Shown piece after piece: positions 10,479 through 19,298 of a stretch of 64,000 nucleotides of DNA. Below the pieces are notes generated by a model, which did no database searches, had not been told where the DNA came from, and saw nothing but the letters and a program-made list of their open reading frames with translations. The DNA lies in assembly GCF_008704935.1 (NCBI RefSeq), contig NZ_CP023692.1:248001-312000 (forward strand), read 5' to 3'. The first letter of the stretch is position 1, and each line of letters starts with the position of its first letter. The stretch comes from Streptomyces vinaceus. GTDB lineage: Bacteria > Actinomycetota > Actinomycetes > Streptomycetales > Streptomycetaceae. The position numbers were made by a program, and so were the translations under genes.

Positions 10479-11456
10479 TCAGTGATGCGGGGAACTCATC
10501 GGTGGCACGGAGGTCGCACCGATGGCCGCGGGGGCGCGGTCCCGGGCCGCCAGCTCACGGAAGCGGTCCCACTGCACCTTCGGCCGGCGCAGGCCGCGGC
10601 GGTCCAGGTACCGGTCGGTGGAGCGCTTGGCGCGGCGCAGGACCCGCAGCGCGTCGGTCGCCCTCCCCGAGCCCATCGGCTCCACCACGGCCGACGGCAC
10701 CAGGGTCCAACCCGTATCGGTCCGCCGCAGGTCCCCGCGGACGAGAGCGTTGTACATGTGGTTGAGCAACTCGTCGTGACGGTGCACCAGCAGCGCCGCC
10801 GGGCCCGGTGCGGGTGCGCAGTCGGACGGAACCTCCACGAGGTAGCCGTCCGCGCTCGGCATCGGCCTGGTACGGGCGAGCACCGGCGCCCCGGAGGCGT
10901 CCCGGGCCGACAGCACCGCCGTGGGGAAGCGGGCGAGCTGCGCGGCTCCGGGCAGGGGGGCCGCCCCGGTCACGGGCACCGGCGCGCCCTGCGGCGTCAG
11001 CGCGCTCAGCGGCGGCCGAACGGTCACCTGCTCCGGCTCGACGGTGATGAGCAGCCGCAGGTAGTACCAGGACATCAGCGGCCTCATGGCGGGCGAGAGG
11101 TACGCGCGGCTGTGCGGTTGCCGTTCGAACAGTGTCCGCCAGTACTCCTCGGCCCCGCGCGGGCCCGTCATGACCTGGTCGGGGCACTCGGCCCGGCCGG
11201 CCACGAACAGCTGGGGGGCCGGGTCGAGTCCGCTGCCCGTCGGATCCGAGAGGAGCAGGGCGACGCGGCCGTCGCGACGCACGTTCAGCGCCTTCTGCGA
11301 GAACGCGAGGGACGTGGTCAGCAGAAGGGTGCCGTCCTCGCGCCGCGCCACCGCCGTCGGCCACGCGAGGGGGGTCCCGTCCTTGGCGAGGGTGGCGAAC
11401 TCGCAGGTGCGGTAGGCGTCCAGGACGTCGAGGGGAGCCCGGTCCAGTACCGTCAT
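10479..11456 (-). CDS. Pyridoxamine 5'-phosphate oxidase-fold (PPOX-like) protein
   Basis: A 325-residue protein. Residues 1-130 resemble the split-barrel flavin-binding fold of PPOX and F420-dependent reductases ([25 protein letters not shown]...[31 protein letters not shown]). The C-terminal half (about 190-325) is less recognisable and holds a DUF-like region ending in a basic stretch. The cofactor could be FMN, F420 or heme and cannot be fixed by eye. The start ATG overlaps the stop of the hemerythrin gene (ATGA), so the pair is one translational unit, and a joint role in oxygen or NO-related redox handling is plausible. Confidence 0.72.
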   Translation of the reverse strand: MTVLDRAPLDVLDAYRTCEFATLAKDGTPLAWPTAVARREDGTLLLTTSLAFSQKALNVRRDGRVALLLSDPTGSGLDPAPQLFVAGRAECPDQVMTGPRGAEEYWRTLFERQPHSRAYLSPAMRPLMSWYYLRLLITVEPEQVTVRPPLSALTPQGAPVPVTGAAPLPGAAQLARFPTAVLSARDASGAPVLARTRPMPSADGYLVEVPSDCAPAPGPAALLVHRHDELLNHMYNALVRGDLRRTDTGWTLVPSAVVEPMGSGRATDALRVLRRAKRSTDRYLDRRGLRRPKVQWDRFRELAARDRAPAAIGATSVPPMSSPHH

Positions 11457-12157
11457 CGGGCCGTCCCGCCGTCGATCGGGGCCCGCAGGGCACGGCGGTA
11501 GGCGGCGTACTGCCGGCGGCCGATCGCCTTCCACAACAGGCGTCCGATGAGCGGGGCCTTGGCGAGGAAGTAGGCCTGCTCCTGGGGTGTCGCCTCTTCG
11601 AGGAGCGAGCCGAGCGCGAGCATGAGCTTGTCCCTGGGTACGGTCTCCATGCCGCGCCGTCCGACCTCGTCCCACTCGGCTACGGTCAGGTGTTCCGCGA
11701 CCAGCGGGAGGACCAGCCGCTCCTCGTCGTCGAGGTGTTCGAGGAGCGCCGAGCGGTGCTCGTCGAGCGCCAGGGCGAGTTCCGTCGCGGCCGCCCGGTC
11801 GGCGGTCCGCTGCCACTCGGGAAGCCGGTCGGTCACCGCCGCCAGACTCCGGTCGATCCGTGCGTGCTGTTCCTCCATCCGCGCCACCAGTGCCTCGTCC
11901 GCGGCGCGTTCGCGCAGCAGCGGCCAGATCGTCTCGTCCTCGACGGTGTGATGGTGGTGCAGCCCGGTCATGTACTCGGACAGGTGTGTTCCCACCTCGA
12001 CGGCGCGGGCCGTCCGGCCGTCCGGGACGGCACGGACCAGGCGTGGCAACAAGGCCGACTCGCGGCGGAAGACACGGTGGACCACGACCATTTCGTGGGT
12101 GTGGGGACGTGCGGAGGAACTGCTGGGGGTCACGCTCTCTTGCTCCAGTGATCGCAT
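11453..12157 (-). CDS. Hemerythrin HHE cation-binding domain protein
   Basis: Up to 234 residues. A four-helix hemerythrin domain has the expected iron ligands: HTHEMVVVH near residue 20, a HHHHTVEDE stretch near 65, EEQH near 95 and HLDDEE near 140. The family binds a di-iron centre and senses or handles O2, NO or iron. The ATG at 12157 lacks a ribosome binding site. A GTG at 12133 has GGAG nine bases upstream and would give 226 residues, so the true start is uncertain. It is coupled to the PPOX gene and divergent from the SARP regulator across a short region with paired repeats. Confidence 0.85.
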   Translation of the reverse strand: MRSLEQESVTPSSSSARPHTHEMVVVHRVFRRESALLPRLVRAVPDGRTARAVEVGTHLSEYMTGLHHHHTVEDETIWPLLRERAADEALVARMEEQHARIDRSLAAVTDRLPEWQRTADRAAATELALALDEHRSALLEHLDDEERLVLPLVAEHLTVAEWDEVGRRGMETVPRDKLMLALGSLLEEATPQEQAYFLAKAPLIGRLLWKAIGRRQYAAYRRALRAPIDGGTAR

Positions 12158-12190
12158 GCGGGCAACGGAGGCCCCAGGCTGCCCGGCGCC

Positions 12191-12242
12191 ACTTGGCGTG
12201 GACTTGCCCGACCGCTCGCGGCGCGTGCAAGTGCGCTGCAAG
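12191..12242. promoter_or_regulatory. Paired 11-bp-period repeats, candidate SARP operators
   Basis: Between the divergent hemerythrin and SARP genes, GTGCAAG (12225-12231) and CTGCAAG (12236-12242) are direct repeats with a 4-base spacer. On the other strand the same spacing is seen with CAAG cores (ACTTG on the plus strand at 12191-12195 and 12202-12206). SARP proteins bind heptamer direct repeats spaced one helical turn apart, so these are candidate sites for the adjacent regulator. Confidence 0.5.
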
Positions 12243-12298
12243 CGGCGGCGCGGACCGTGCCCAGCGGGCTTCGGTTCGGCGTTTACGATGTCCTTGTC

Positions 12299-15200
12299 AT
12301 GGTCACATTGAAGGTTCTCGGCTCGTTCCGGGTCGAGGTGGACGGCCGCGCCGTCGATGCGGGCGGCCGGCTCGCCCGGATGGTTCTGGTCCAACTGCTG
12401 CTCGCCCGTGGGGCGGTCGTGCCCACGGAGCGGATCATCGAGCGGTTGTGGCCGGCGCACGTCCCTTCGAGCGCGCAGGCATCGCTGCACGCCTACATCG
12501 CACGTCTGCGGCGCGTCCTCGAACCGCAGCGGGCACCGCGGACTCCTGCGCGGGTACTGGTCAGCGCCCCCTACGGGTATGCCCTCGCCGTGGAGGAGGC
12601 CGCGGTGGACGCCTGGGTGTTCGAAGCCCGGGTCGCGGCCTGCTCGCGGGAGGAGCTGCCCGCCCGCGTCGCCGCCGAGGGCCTGGCCGAGGCGCTGGCA
12701 TCGTGGGGCGGGCAGCCGTACGCGGAGTTCCTCGACGAGCCGTGGACGGCCGGGGAGCGCACCCGCCTGGAGGAGGTGCACCGCACCGCCCGGGAACGGC
12801 TCACCGCCGCGCGGCTGGGCTGCGGGCAGGCCGCGCAGGCCCTTGCCGACGCGAGCGCGCTGACGCGGGAGCAGCCGTTGCACGAGGAGGGCTGGCGACT
12901 GCTGGCCCTGGCGCTGTGGGCCCGGGACCGGCAGGGTGACGCGCTCGCCGCTCTGCGACAGGCCCGGCGCGTCCTCGACGAGGAACTCGGGATCGAACCC
13001 GGCGTCGCCCTCCAGGAGCTGGAGCGGGCCCTGCTCCACCAGCGCCTCGGCGTGCTCCACCGGGCGACCGGGGCATACGGTCCGGCCACCGGACCCTCCG
13101 CGGTGCCCGCCTCCGGGACGGCGACGGAGCCTGCGCTGCCCGCGGCCGGCGGTGGCAAGCCGACCGTGCTGGCGGCCGACCGGCTGCTGGGCCGTGACGA
13201 GGAGCTGGCTCGGATCGCCGCCGCGGCGGACCGGGCGCGGGTCGGCCGGGCCCAGGTGGTGCTGGTTTCCGGTGAGGCCGGCATCGGCAAATCGAGTCTC
13301 CTGGAGACCGCCGTCCGTCAACTGCCTAAGCAGGGCTGGCTGGTCGGGTCCGGGCAGTGCCCGGAGACCGATGGGGCCCCGCCCGGCCGGGCCTGGTTCG
13401 ACATGCTGCCGAGTCTGGCGCGGTCCGCCCCGCCGGGTCCGTACGCCGACGAGCTCGCCCCCCTGCTGGCCCCGGGCACCGCGAGCGGCTCCGGGCAGCC
13501 CGACGGCAGCCCGGCCCGGCGCTTCCGCCTGCACAGGGCGCTGCTCGCATGGCTGCGCGACACGGCCGGGCGGCGACCGCTGGCGATCGTGCTGGACGAC
13601 CTGCACCGGGGCGACCAGGAGAGCATCGAACTGTTCCTGCTCTGCGCCGAGCGGCTGCCCGACGTCCCGCTGCTCCTGGTGGGCTCGTACCGCACCGGCG
13701 AAGGTGATCTGACCGGGGCATTGGCGCGCCTGGCCGCCCGCTCGCCGCTGCGGCTGGCGCTCGGCGGTCTGTCGGACGCCCATGCGAAGGAGCTGCTGCG
13801 GTCCGCCGCGACCGACATGAGCGACCGGGCCGCGGTGACGCTGGCCGAACGGGCCGGGGGAAACCCCTTCTACCTGCGCGAGAGTTCGCTCCTGCTGGCC
13901 GGTGAGGGCGAGGAGCAGGCGCTGGCCCGCGTCCCGCAGGGGGTCCAGGACGTGCTGCGCCGACGGCTGGCCCTGCTCGCCCCGACCGTCACGGCCGGGT
14001 TGCGGCTGGCCGCCGTCGCCGGGCGCGAGGCTTCCGTGGCCCTCCTCGTCCACGCCGCGGACGGCGATGGCGATCAGCTCCTCGACGCCCTGGACGCGGG
14101 GGTCACCGCCGGCCTGCTCACCGAGCCGCGTCCGGGTACGGTCCGCTTCAGCCACGCCCTCGTACGGGACGCCCTGGAGGCCGACCTCACCCGACTGCGG
14201 CTGGCCCGCATCCACTCCAGGCTGGGCAGGAGCCTGATCGCGCTCGGTTCGGACGACGTCGCCGCCACGGCCCACCATCTCCTGCGGGCGGCCACGGTCG
14301 TGACCGCCGATGCCGGGCCCGCGGTCCACCACGCCCGGCTGGCCTGCGAACAGGCCGTGCGCCGCTACGCCCCGCAGAACGCCGAAGCCCTCCTGAACGC
14401 CGCGCTCGGCGTCCTCGCCGACCATCCGGCCGCCTTCGCCGGCCAGGACCCCGCCCTGCTGCGCGTGGCGCTCCTGGGACAGCTGGTGGACTGCCGGATC
14501 CGGATGGGAGCCGTGGTGCCCGCCCGCGAGGCGCAGCAACAGGCCGTGCAGGTCGCCCGTACGGAGGAAAGGGCCGATCTGCTCACCGCCGCCTACACCA
14601 CATGGACCGAACCGACGCCCTGGCGCGTGCGCGCGTACGCCGCCTCCGACCCCGCGGCCGTCGAAGAGCTCGCAAAGCTGCTGGAGGGCGGCGGCCTGGC
14701 CGACCGGCAGCGGTGCCTGCTCCTCGATCAGCTCTCCGACGCACTGGACGACGCCGACCCCCGCGCCGTGGCCACGGCGCACCGGGCCGTGGAACTCGCC
14801 CGGAGCGTGGGCGAGCCCCGTCTGCGGGGTCTGACGCTGACGTCTCTGCTGCGCCGCACGGACGCCGAACTCGAACCCGACGCCTACCTCGCGCTCCATA
14901 CGGAACTCGCGGAGGTGGCAGCGGCCCAGGAGGGCCCCGAGTACTCCTGGATGGCCGCCTACACCGCCGCCCGGATCGCCGCCGCCCGCAACGATCCGGC
15001 GGAGATGGAGCGGTGCCTCGTACGGGCCGACGAGATCGCCCGCACGTACGAGCTCCAGGGCGCCTTCGCGGTGGCCAGGCTGCGCCGCCCCATGCTGGCC
15101 ATGGCCCAGGGGCGCTTCGAGGAGGCGGAGCGGGCTCTGGGTTCGGCGGTGGCGGAGCTGCGCGAACGCGGCGCCGTGGATCTCAGCGGGCTGGCGGGCC

Positions 15201-15691
15201 TGGCTGTCGGCTGCATCCGGTTGCAGCAGGGACGGCTCGCCGAGGTCCTGCCCGTACTGCTCGCGGTGTGGGAGCGGTACCAGCCGCACAACGAAGCCCT
15301 CACCGCGCTCGCGCTGCTGGCCGCGGACCGCCCCGAGGAGGCCCGCGAGGTCTTCGAGCGGCGCGTGCCGCTCCTGCCCGACTTCGCCTACCCCATACTC
15401 GCCGGACTGCGCGGCACGGCCGCCATCGCCTTCGGCGACAGGGCTGCGGCGGCCGAGGTCTACCGGGACCTGCTGCCCCTGCGCGGGCTGGCGGGCGGGG
15501 CGAGCAGCCTCAGCCTCGTCTTCCGGCCCGTGGCGCAGACCCTGGGCGAGATCGCCCGGTTCCTCGGCCGCCCGGAGGACGCCCGGACCCACTACCTCGA
15601 AGCCGAGCGGGTGGCGGACGCGTGGAACTCCCCCCACTGGGCCGATGCCGCCCGGGCCGGGCGGGCCGCGCTCGCACCGGCGTCGGCGTAG
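12299..15691 (+). CDS. Large SARP-type regulator with BTAD and AAA ATPase domains (AfsR-like)
   Basis: A 1130-residue regulator. The winged-helix OmpR-like DNA-binding domain (about 1-95, VTLKVLGSFRVEVDG...RLARMVLVQLLLARG) is followed by the bacterial transcriptional activation domain (about 96-250). The ATPase module has LLGRDEELARI, a Walker A GEAGIGKSS near 326 and a Walker B LAIVLDDLH near 428. The C-terminal 500 residues look like TPR-type helical repeats, with no LuxR helix-turn-helix. Large SARPs of this type activate secondary metabolism or development. The ATG at 12299 has no ribosome site; TACGAT ends ten bases upstream, so a leaderless or near-leaderless mRNA is possible. Confidence 0.88.
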   Translation: MVTLKVLGSFRVEVDGRAVDAGGRLARMVLVQLLLARGAVVPTERIIERLWPAHVPSSAQASLHAYIARLRRVLEPQRAPRTPARVLVSAPYGYALAVEEAAVDAWVFEARVAACSREELPARVAAEGLAEALASWGGQPYAEFLDEPWTAGERTRLEEVHRTARERLTAARLGCGQAAQALADASALTREQPLHEEGWRLLALALWARDRQGDALAALRQARRVLDEELGIEPGVALQELERALLHQRLGVLHRATGAYGPATGPSAVPASGTATEPALPAAGGGKPTVLAADRLLGRDEELARIAAAADRARVGRAQVVLVSGEAGIGKSSLLETAVRQLPKQGWLVGSGQCPETDGAPPGRAWFDMLPSLARSAPPGPYADELAPLLAPGTASGSGQPDGSPARRFRLHRALLAWLRDTAGRRPLAIVLDDLHRGDQESIELFLLCAERLPDVPLLLVGSYRTGEGDLTGALARLAARSPLRLALGGLSDAHAKELLRSAATDMSDRAAVTLAERAGGNPFYLRESSLLLAGEGEEQALARVPQGVQDVLRRRLALLAPTVTAGLRLAAVAGREASVALLVHAADGDGDQLLDALDAGVTAGLLTEPRPGTVRFSHALVRDALEADLTRLRLARIHSRLGRSLIALGSDDVAATAHHLLRAATVVTADAGPAVHHARLACEQAVRRYAPQNAEALLNAALGVLADHPAAFAGQDPALLRVALLGQLVDCRIRMGAVVPAREAQQQAVQVARTEERADLLTAAYTTWTEPTPWRVRAYAASDPAAVEELAKLLEGGGLADRQRCLLLDQLSDALDDADPRAVATAHRAVELARSVGEPRLRGLTLTSLLRRTDAELEPDAYLALHTELAEVAAAQEGPEYSWMAAYTAARIAAARNDPAEMERCLVRADEIARTYELQGAFAVARLRRPMLAMAQGRFEEAERALGSAVAELRERGAVDLSGLAGLAVGCIRLQQGRLAEVLPVLLAVWERYQPHNEALTALALLAADRPEEAREVFERRVPLLPDFAYPILAGLRGTAAIAFGDRAAAAEVYRDLLPLRGLAGGASSLSLVFRPVAQTLGEIARFLGRPEDARTHYLEAERVADAWNSPHWADAARAGRAALAPASA

Positions 15692-15700
15692 AGGTACCCC

Positions 15701-16645
15701 TCACGCCGGGGGCGCCGGCGGTGGGGAGGGTGCGGCATCGGCCAGTTCGGCCGTGAACGCCGCCGCCAGGTCGAGGAACTCCTCGGGCGAGTCCGTCGTC
15801 AACTGCAGGTCCACCAGCACCTCGTCGGTCTCCGCGGCGCACATCAGCCGCAGGTGCTCGCAGATCTGGCGTACGGTCCCGCGCTGGTACGTCCCCGCCG
15901 GGTCGGCTTCGGCCCTGGTGACGTCGGCGTTCACGCGGAACACCCGGCGCAGCCCGGCCGGGTCCCTCCCCGCCCGCTCGGCGGCCTCCACGGCGACCGC
16001 CCACAGGCCCTGGAAGTGGGGCAGCGGCATCGAGGCCCCGAGCCAGCCGTCCGCCCGTCTGCCGACCCGCTCCAGGGCGGGCCAGGTGAAGCCGCCCAGC
16101 AGGATCGGCGGCCTGGGGTCCTGAAGGGGTTTGGGCAGGACGGTCGACTCGGGGATCGTCCACAGCCTGCCGGTGTGGACGACCGTATCGGAGCGCCACA
16201 CGGCGTCGAGGACGTCGAGGGTCTCCTCCAGCCGGGCGCCGCGGCCTTGCCAGGGCACCCCGGCGGCCTGGTACTCCTCGCGCATCCAGCCCAGCCCGAG
16301 GCCCACGTCCAGGCGTCCGCGGCTGATGAGGTCGAGGGTGGTCAGGGCGCGGGCGAGCACGAGGGGCGGTTGCCACAGGGCGTTGAGCGTGCTGCTGCCG
16401 AGGCGCACCCCCTCGGTCGCCGCGGCCGCCACGCCCAGGGCGAGCAGCGGGTCGAGATGGGTGGCGTACCGGGCCGGCATCTCCTTCCCGCCGACGTAGC
16501 CCTCGGGTGGGGCGAGCGGGGCCAGGAGCCGGTCGGCCACCCAGAGGCTGTGACAGCCCAGTGCTTCCAGGGCCGCACACATGTGCGCCGTGCGGTCGGG
16601 GTCGGCGAACGGGCCGAACTGGGGCACGGAGAATCCGATGCGCAT
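15701..16645 (-). CDS. LLM-class (luciferase-like) F420-dependent oxidoreductase
   Basis: A 314-residue TIM-barrel flavin/F420 oxidoreductase of the luciferase-like monooxygenase superfamily. It has the N-terminus MRIGFSVPQFGPFAD, then LWVADRLL near residue 40, GVRLGSSTLNALWQPPLVLA near 75, GRLDVGLGLGWMREEY near 110 and PILLGGFTWPALERVGRRADGW near 180. Many actinobacterial members use reduced F420. The substrate is unknown. The ATG at 16645 was chosen because MRIGFSVP is the usual family start, and AGGA lies 9-12 bases upstream. It converges on the SARP gene, with 9 bases between the stops. Confidence 0.82.
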   Translation of the reverse strand: MRIGFSVPQFGPFADPDRTAHMCAALEALGCHSLWVADRLLAPLAPPEGYVGGKEMPARYATHLDPLLALGVAAAATEGVRLGSSTLNALWQPPLVLARALTTLDLISRGRLDVGLGLGWMREEYQAAGVPWQGRGARLEETLDVLDAVWRSDTVVHTGRLWTIPESTVLPKPLQDPRPPILLGGFTWPALERVGRRADGWLGASMPLPHFQGLWAVAVEAAERAGRDPAGLRRVFRVNADVTRAEADPAGTYQRGTVRQICEHLRLMCAAETDEVLVDLQLTTDSPEEFLDLAAAFTAELADAAPSPPPAPPA

Positions 16646-16872
16646 CGGTGGAGGTTCCTCGATCGGTACGGGCGCGGGCAGGGGTGCCCGCGCGGGAGGG
16701 CGGGGAGGGCGGCACGTCAGGCGGTCGTGCGGCCGCCGCGGATCCGGTTGGTCGTACCGTCCAGTCTTCGGAGCCCCGTTGCGCGGCACTTGCACCCGTC
16801 TTGCCCCGCCCTGATCCGAAGGACACGGCCTAGGCTTGAGGGTGGCCCTGCTCACCGGCATCGGGAGTGGAT

Positions 16873-17136
16873 GTGGGAGCGACTCTCGTGGTCGCGGCGA
16901 TCGTGATCGCCGCCCTCGTCGTCAGGAGCGCCCTCGCCGAGCTCAGGGAGCCCGGCAGCGGCCGCCGGCAGTGGATGTTCCTCACCGACCGCCGCGCGGT
17001 CTCGGCGGGGGCGTTCACCGCCCTCGCCCTCGGACTGCTGGGCTGGCGGCAGGCGGGCACCGAGGGCGCCGTATGGGCCGCACTCGCCGGGATCCTCGTC
17101 GCGTTCGTCATGGGGCAGGGCCGTCGGCCGCAGTGA
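16873..17136 (+). CDS. Small two-helix membrane protein, unknown function
   Basis: An 87-residue protein with two hydrophobic segments (TLVVAAIVIAALVV at the N-terminus, then AGAFTALALGLLGW and AALAGILVAFVMG). A basic, hydrophilic stretch lies between the first and second. GTG at 16873 follows GGGAG by five bases and is preferred over GTG at 16867. TAGGCT at 16831-16836 could be a -10 element. The gene converges on the SUKH-like gene. No family was recognised. Confidence 0.6.
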   Translation: MGATLVVAAIVIAALVVRSALAELREPGSGRRQWMFLTDRRAVSAGAFTALALGLLGWRQAGTEGAVWAALAGILVAFVMGQGRRPQ

Positions 17137-17166
17137 CCCCGGCCCCGGCGTGCCGCGCGGCGGTGA

Positions 17167-17784
17167 TCACCCGTAGAGCGAGCGGGCTCCGGGGCTGTCG
17201 CCCCTGAAGCGCTGGCCCGCGGCGATCTCCTCGCCGACGACCGACCAGAGCGTGTCCTCGTCCCGGAAGGGGAGCGGGTCGATGCCGTCGGTCTCCTGAC
17301 GGATGCGCTCGACCTCCCGCTCCAGACGCTCGAACTCGGCTTCCCCGTCGGCGTCGGCGCCGCTGAAGGTGAACTCGTCGAGCAGGCGCTGGAACCGGAG
17401 GGTGACCTGGACGAGGGAGGAGACGTCCGTGTGGAGCACGTGCGCGGTCTCCTCGTCCGGGTCGAAGGCGTGCACCGTGCCGGATCCTGGGTCGAGGGCG
17501 AGGTGGGCGTTGAGCAGCCAGCCGATGACCGGCCATCCGCCCGCGTCCTCCGGAGCGTCCTCGAACTCCTCCGCGTCGACGACCTCTTGGACGAGGGCCA
17601 GTCGGCCGGAGTCCTCGTCGGGGTCACGCAGGAAGAGCGTCCCCGTGGGGACGCCGACGGTACGCAGGAGACGCGCGCCCTCGGTGTCGGCGGCGTCGGG
17701 CGGGAAGGCGGTGGCGGGCAGGCTCGCGAGCCTGTCCTCGCCGAAGATGCAGGCGAGTTCACCGCGGTCCACGTCGAAGAGCAT
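17167..17784 (-). CDS. SUKH-4-like immunity protein
   Basis: A 205-residue acidic protein. Its order of features fits the SUKH-4 immunity family: an N-terminal PATAFP...GVPTGTLFLRD region, a central GWPVIGWLLNAHLALDPGSGTVHAFDPDEETAHVLHTDVSSLVQVTLRFQRLL block near residues 85-145, and an acidic C-terminal region. SUKH proteins neutralise polymorphic or contact-dependent toxins, often nucleases or deaminases. No toxin gene lies next to it here, so the assignment rests on pattern only. The ATG has GGAGG eight bases upstream. Tandem repeats lie just before the gene. Confidence 0.55.
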   Translation of the reverse strand: MLFDVDRGELACIFGEDRLASLPATAFPPDAADTEGARLLRTVGVPTGTLFLRDPDEDSGRLALVQEVVDAEEFEDAPEDAGGWPVIGWLLNAHLALDPGSGTVHAFDPDEETAHVLHTDVSSLVQVTLRFQRLLDEFTFSGADADGEAEFERLEREVERIRQETDGIDPLPFRDEDTLWSVVGEEIAAGQRFRGDSPGARSLYG

Positions 17785-17844
17785 GAGCGGAACCTCCGTT
17801 GCGTGGTGGCGAGAGGTGCCGCCACCGGGACGGCGTCTCAGTAG

Positions 17845-17888
17845 ATCACGGTCGCGGTGAATCACGGTCGCGGTGGATCACGGTCGCG
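17845..17888. repeat. Three tandem copies of ATCACGGTCGCG with a 16-bp period
   Basis: The 12-base core is identical at 17845-17856, 17861-17872 and 17877-17888; copies 1 and 2 agree at 15 of 16 positions. The third copy covers the stop codon of the upstream MFS gene. The array lies 61 bases before the start of the SUKH-like gene and could be an operator or a local expansion. Confidence 0.75.
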
Positions 17889-19281
17889 CCGATCGCCCCC
17901 GGGTGCGGGCCCGGGGCAGTTTGACGGTCGCGACGAGCAGGGCGACGACGAGGACGCAGCCGGCCATCAGGAACGCGACGACGGCGGCCGAAGCGGTGAT
18001 GACGCCCGCCTGGTCCGACGCGTCGGCATTGGCTCCCAGGACGGCGGCACCCACGCCGGCCAGCCCGATCGCGCCGCCCAGCTGCCGGAACGTCTGCCGT
18101 ACGACGGACGCGTCGGTGCGCTTGTCGGCGGGGACGCTGCGCATCATCTCCGCGCTCAGGGCCGGAACGGGCAGGCCCATCCCCAGCCCCGCCAGGACCA
18201 TCCCGGGCACCTGCGGGCCGTACTCGCCGCCGGGCAGCGCGAGCGTCCAGGCCACGGCTCCCCCTACGGCCAGCGTCAGGCCGAGCAGGGCGGGCACGCG
18301 GATCGATCCGGAGCGGTCCAGCAGGTATCCGGAGAGGAAGGTGCCCGCCGCGAGGGAGGTGACCAGCGGGAGCAGGCAGAGCCCGGTGTCCCGCAGCGAC
18401 AGACCCATCGCCTGGCGCAGGAACAGCGTGCCGTGCACCAGCAGGACCAGTTGGGCGGCCTGCAACAGGAACGTCAGCGCCACCTCCACGGCATAGGGCC
18501 CGATGCGCAGCAGCCTGAGGTCGACGATGGGGTGGGGGGAGCGCAGGACGAAGCGCGCGGTGAGCGACAGCGCGAGCGCGCCCAGCAGCAGCGCGGTGAT
18601 GGTCCTGCCGTCGGTGATGCCCCAGACGCCGCACTGGTAGAGGCCGAAGATGAACGTTCCCAGGGAGAGGACCACGGCGACGGGCTGCCCCAGGGTGAAG
18701 GTGCCGCCCGGGGCTTCCTTCGGCACGCGGGCCCGGGCGATCGCCCACAGGGTCAGGGCGCCGACGGGCACATTGGCGAGGAACACCGAGCGCCATCCGA
18801 GGGACTCGATGAGCACCGCCCCGAGGACGGGCCCCAGGACGTAGAAGACCTGGGCCAGGCCGGCGTAGCGCGCCAGTGCGCGGCCGCGCTCGTGCTCCTC
18901 GTACACGTTGGAGATGAGCGTCGTGGCCACGGGCAGCATCAGGGCGGCGCCCAAGCCCTGTACGACGCGCATCGTGAGCAGGTACGGTTCGGCGGCGTCA
19001 CCGCCGGGCGCGAGCCCGCAGAGTCCCGATCCGAGCGTGAAGACCACGGTTCCGAACCGGAAGGTGCGCAGGAGGCCGAACCTGCGCGAGGCCATCGCCC
19101 CGACCGGCGTGCACGCGGACATCTCCAGGCTGTAGACGAGCACGATGGCTTGCATGACGAACGTCGTCAGGTCCAGGCTCCGGGCCACCGGGTCGAGGGC
19201 GAGCGCGACGACGGTCTGGTCGAGCATCACCATGCCGCCGGCGCAGCCCATGGCGATGACGACGTAGTGCTTGCGGGGCAC
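17878..19281 (-). CDS. MFS transporter, DHA2 (14-TM) drug-efflux type
   Basis: A 467-residue polytopic membrane protein. The first helix holds MLDQTVVALALDPVA, the D1-type motif of the DHA2 drug:H+ antiporter family. A loop reading ASRRFGLLRTFRFG follows helix 2, and about 14 hydrophobic segments are visible. Such proteins export hydrophobic or cationic compounds by proton exchange. GTG at 19281 is used as start because VPRKHYVVIAMG leads directly into helix 1. No good ribosome site precedes it, and it lies only 17 bases after the GNAT stop, so coupled expression is likely. Confidence 0.85.
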   Translation of the reverse strand: MPRKHYVVIAMGCAGGMVMLDQTVVALALDPVARSLDLTTFVMQAIVLVYSLEMSACTPVGAMASRRFGLLRTFRFGTVVFTLGSGLCGLAPGGDAAEPYLLTMRVVQGLGAALMLPVATTLISNVYEEHERGRALARYAGLAQVFYVLGPVLGAVLIESLGWRSVFLANVPVGALTLWAIARARVPKEAPGGTFTLGQPVAVVLSLGTFIFGLYQCGVWGITDGRTITALLLGALALSLTARFVLRSPHPIVDLRLLRIGPYAVEVALTFLLQAAQLVLLVHGTLFLRQAMGLSLRDTGLCLLPLVTSLAAGTFLSGYLLDRSGSIRVPALLGLTLAVGGAVAWTLALPGGEYGPQVPGMVLAGLGMGLPVPALSAEMMRSVPADKRTDASVVRQTFRQLGGAIGLAGVGAAVLGANADASDQAGVITASAAVVAFLMAGCVLVVALLVATVKLPRARTRGRSARP

Positions 19282-19298
19282 GGGAGGACGGCCGCGCT

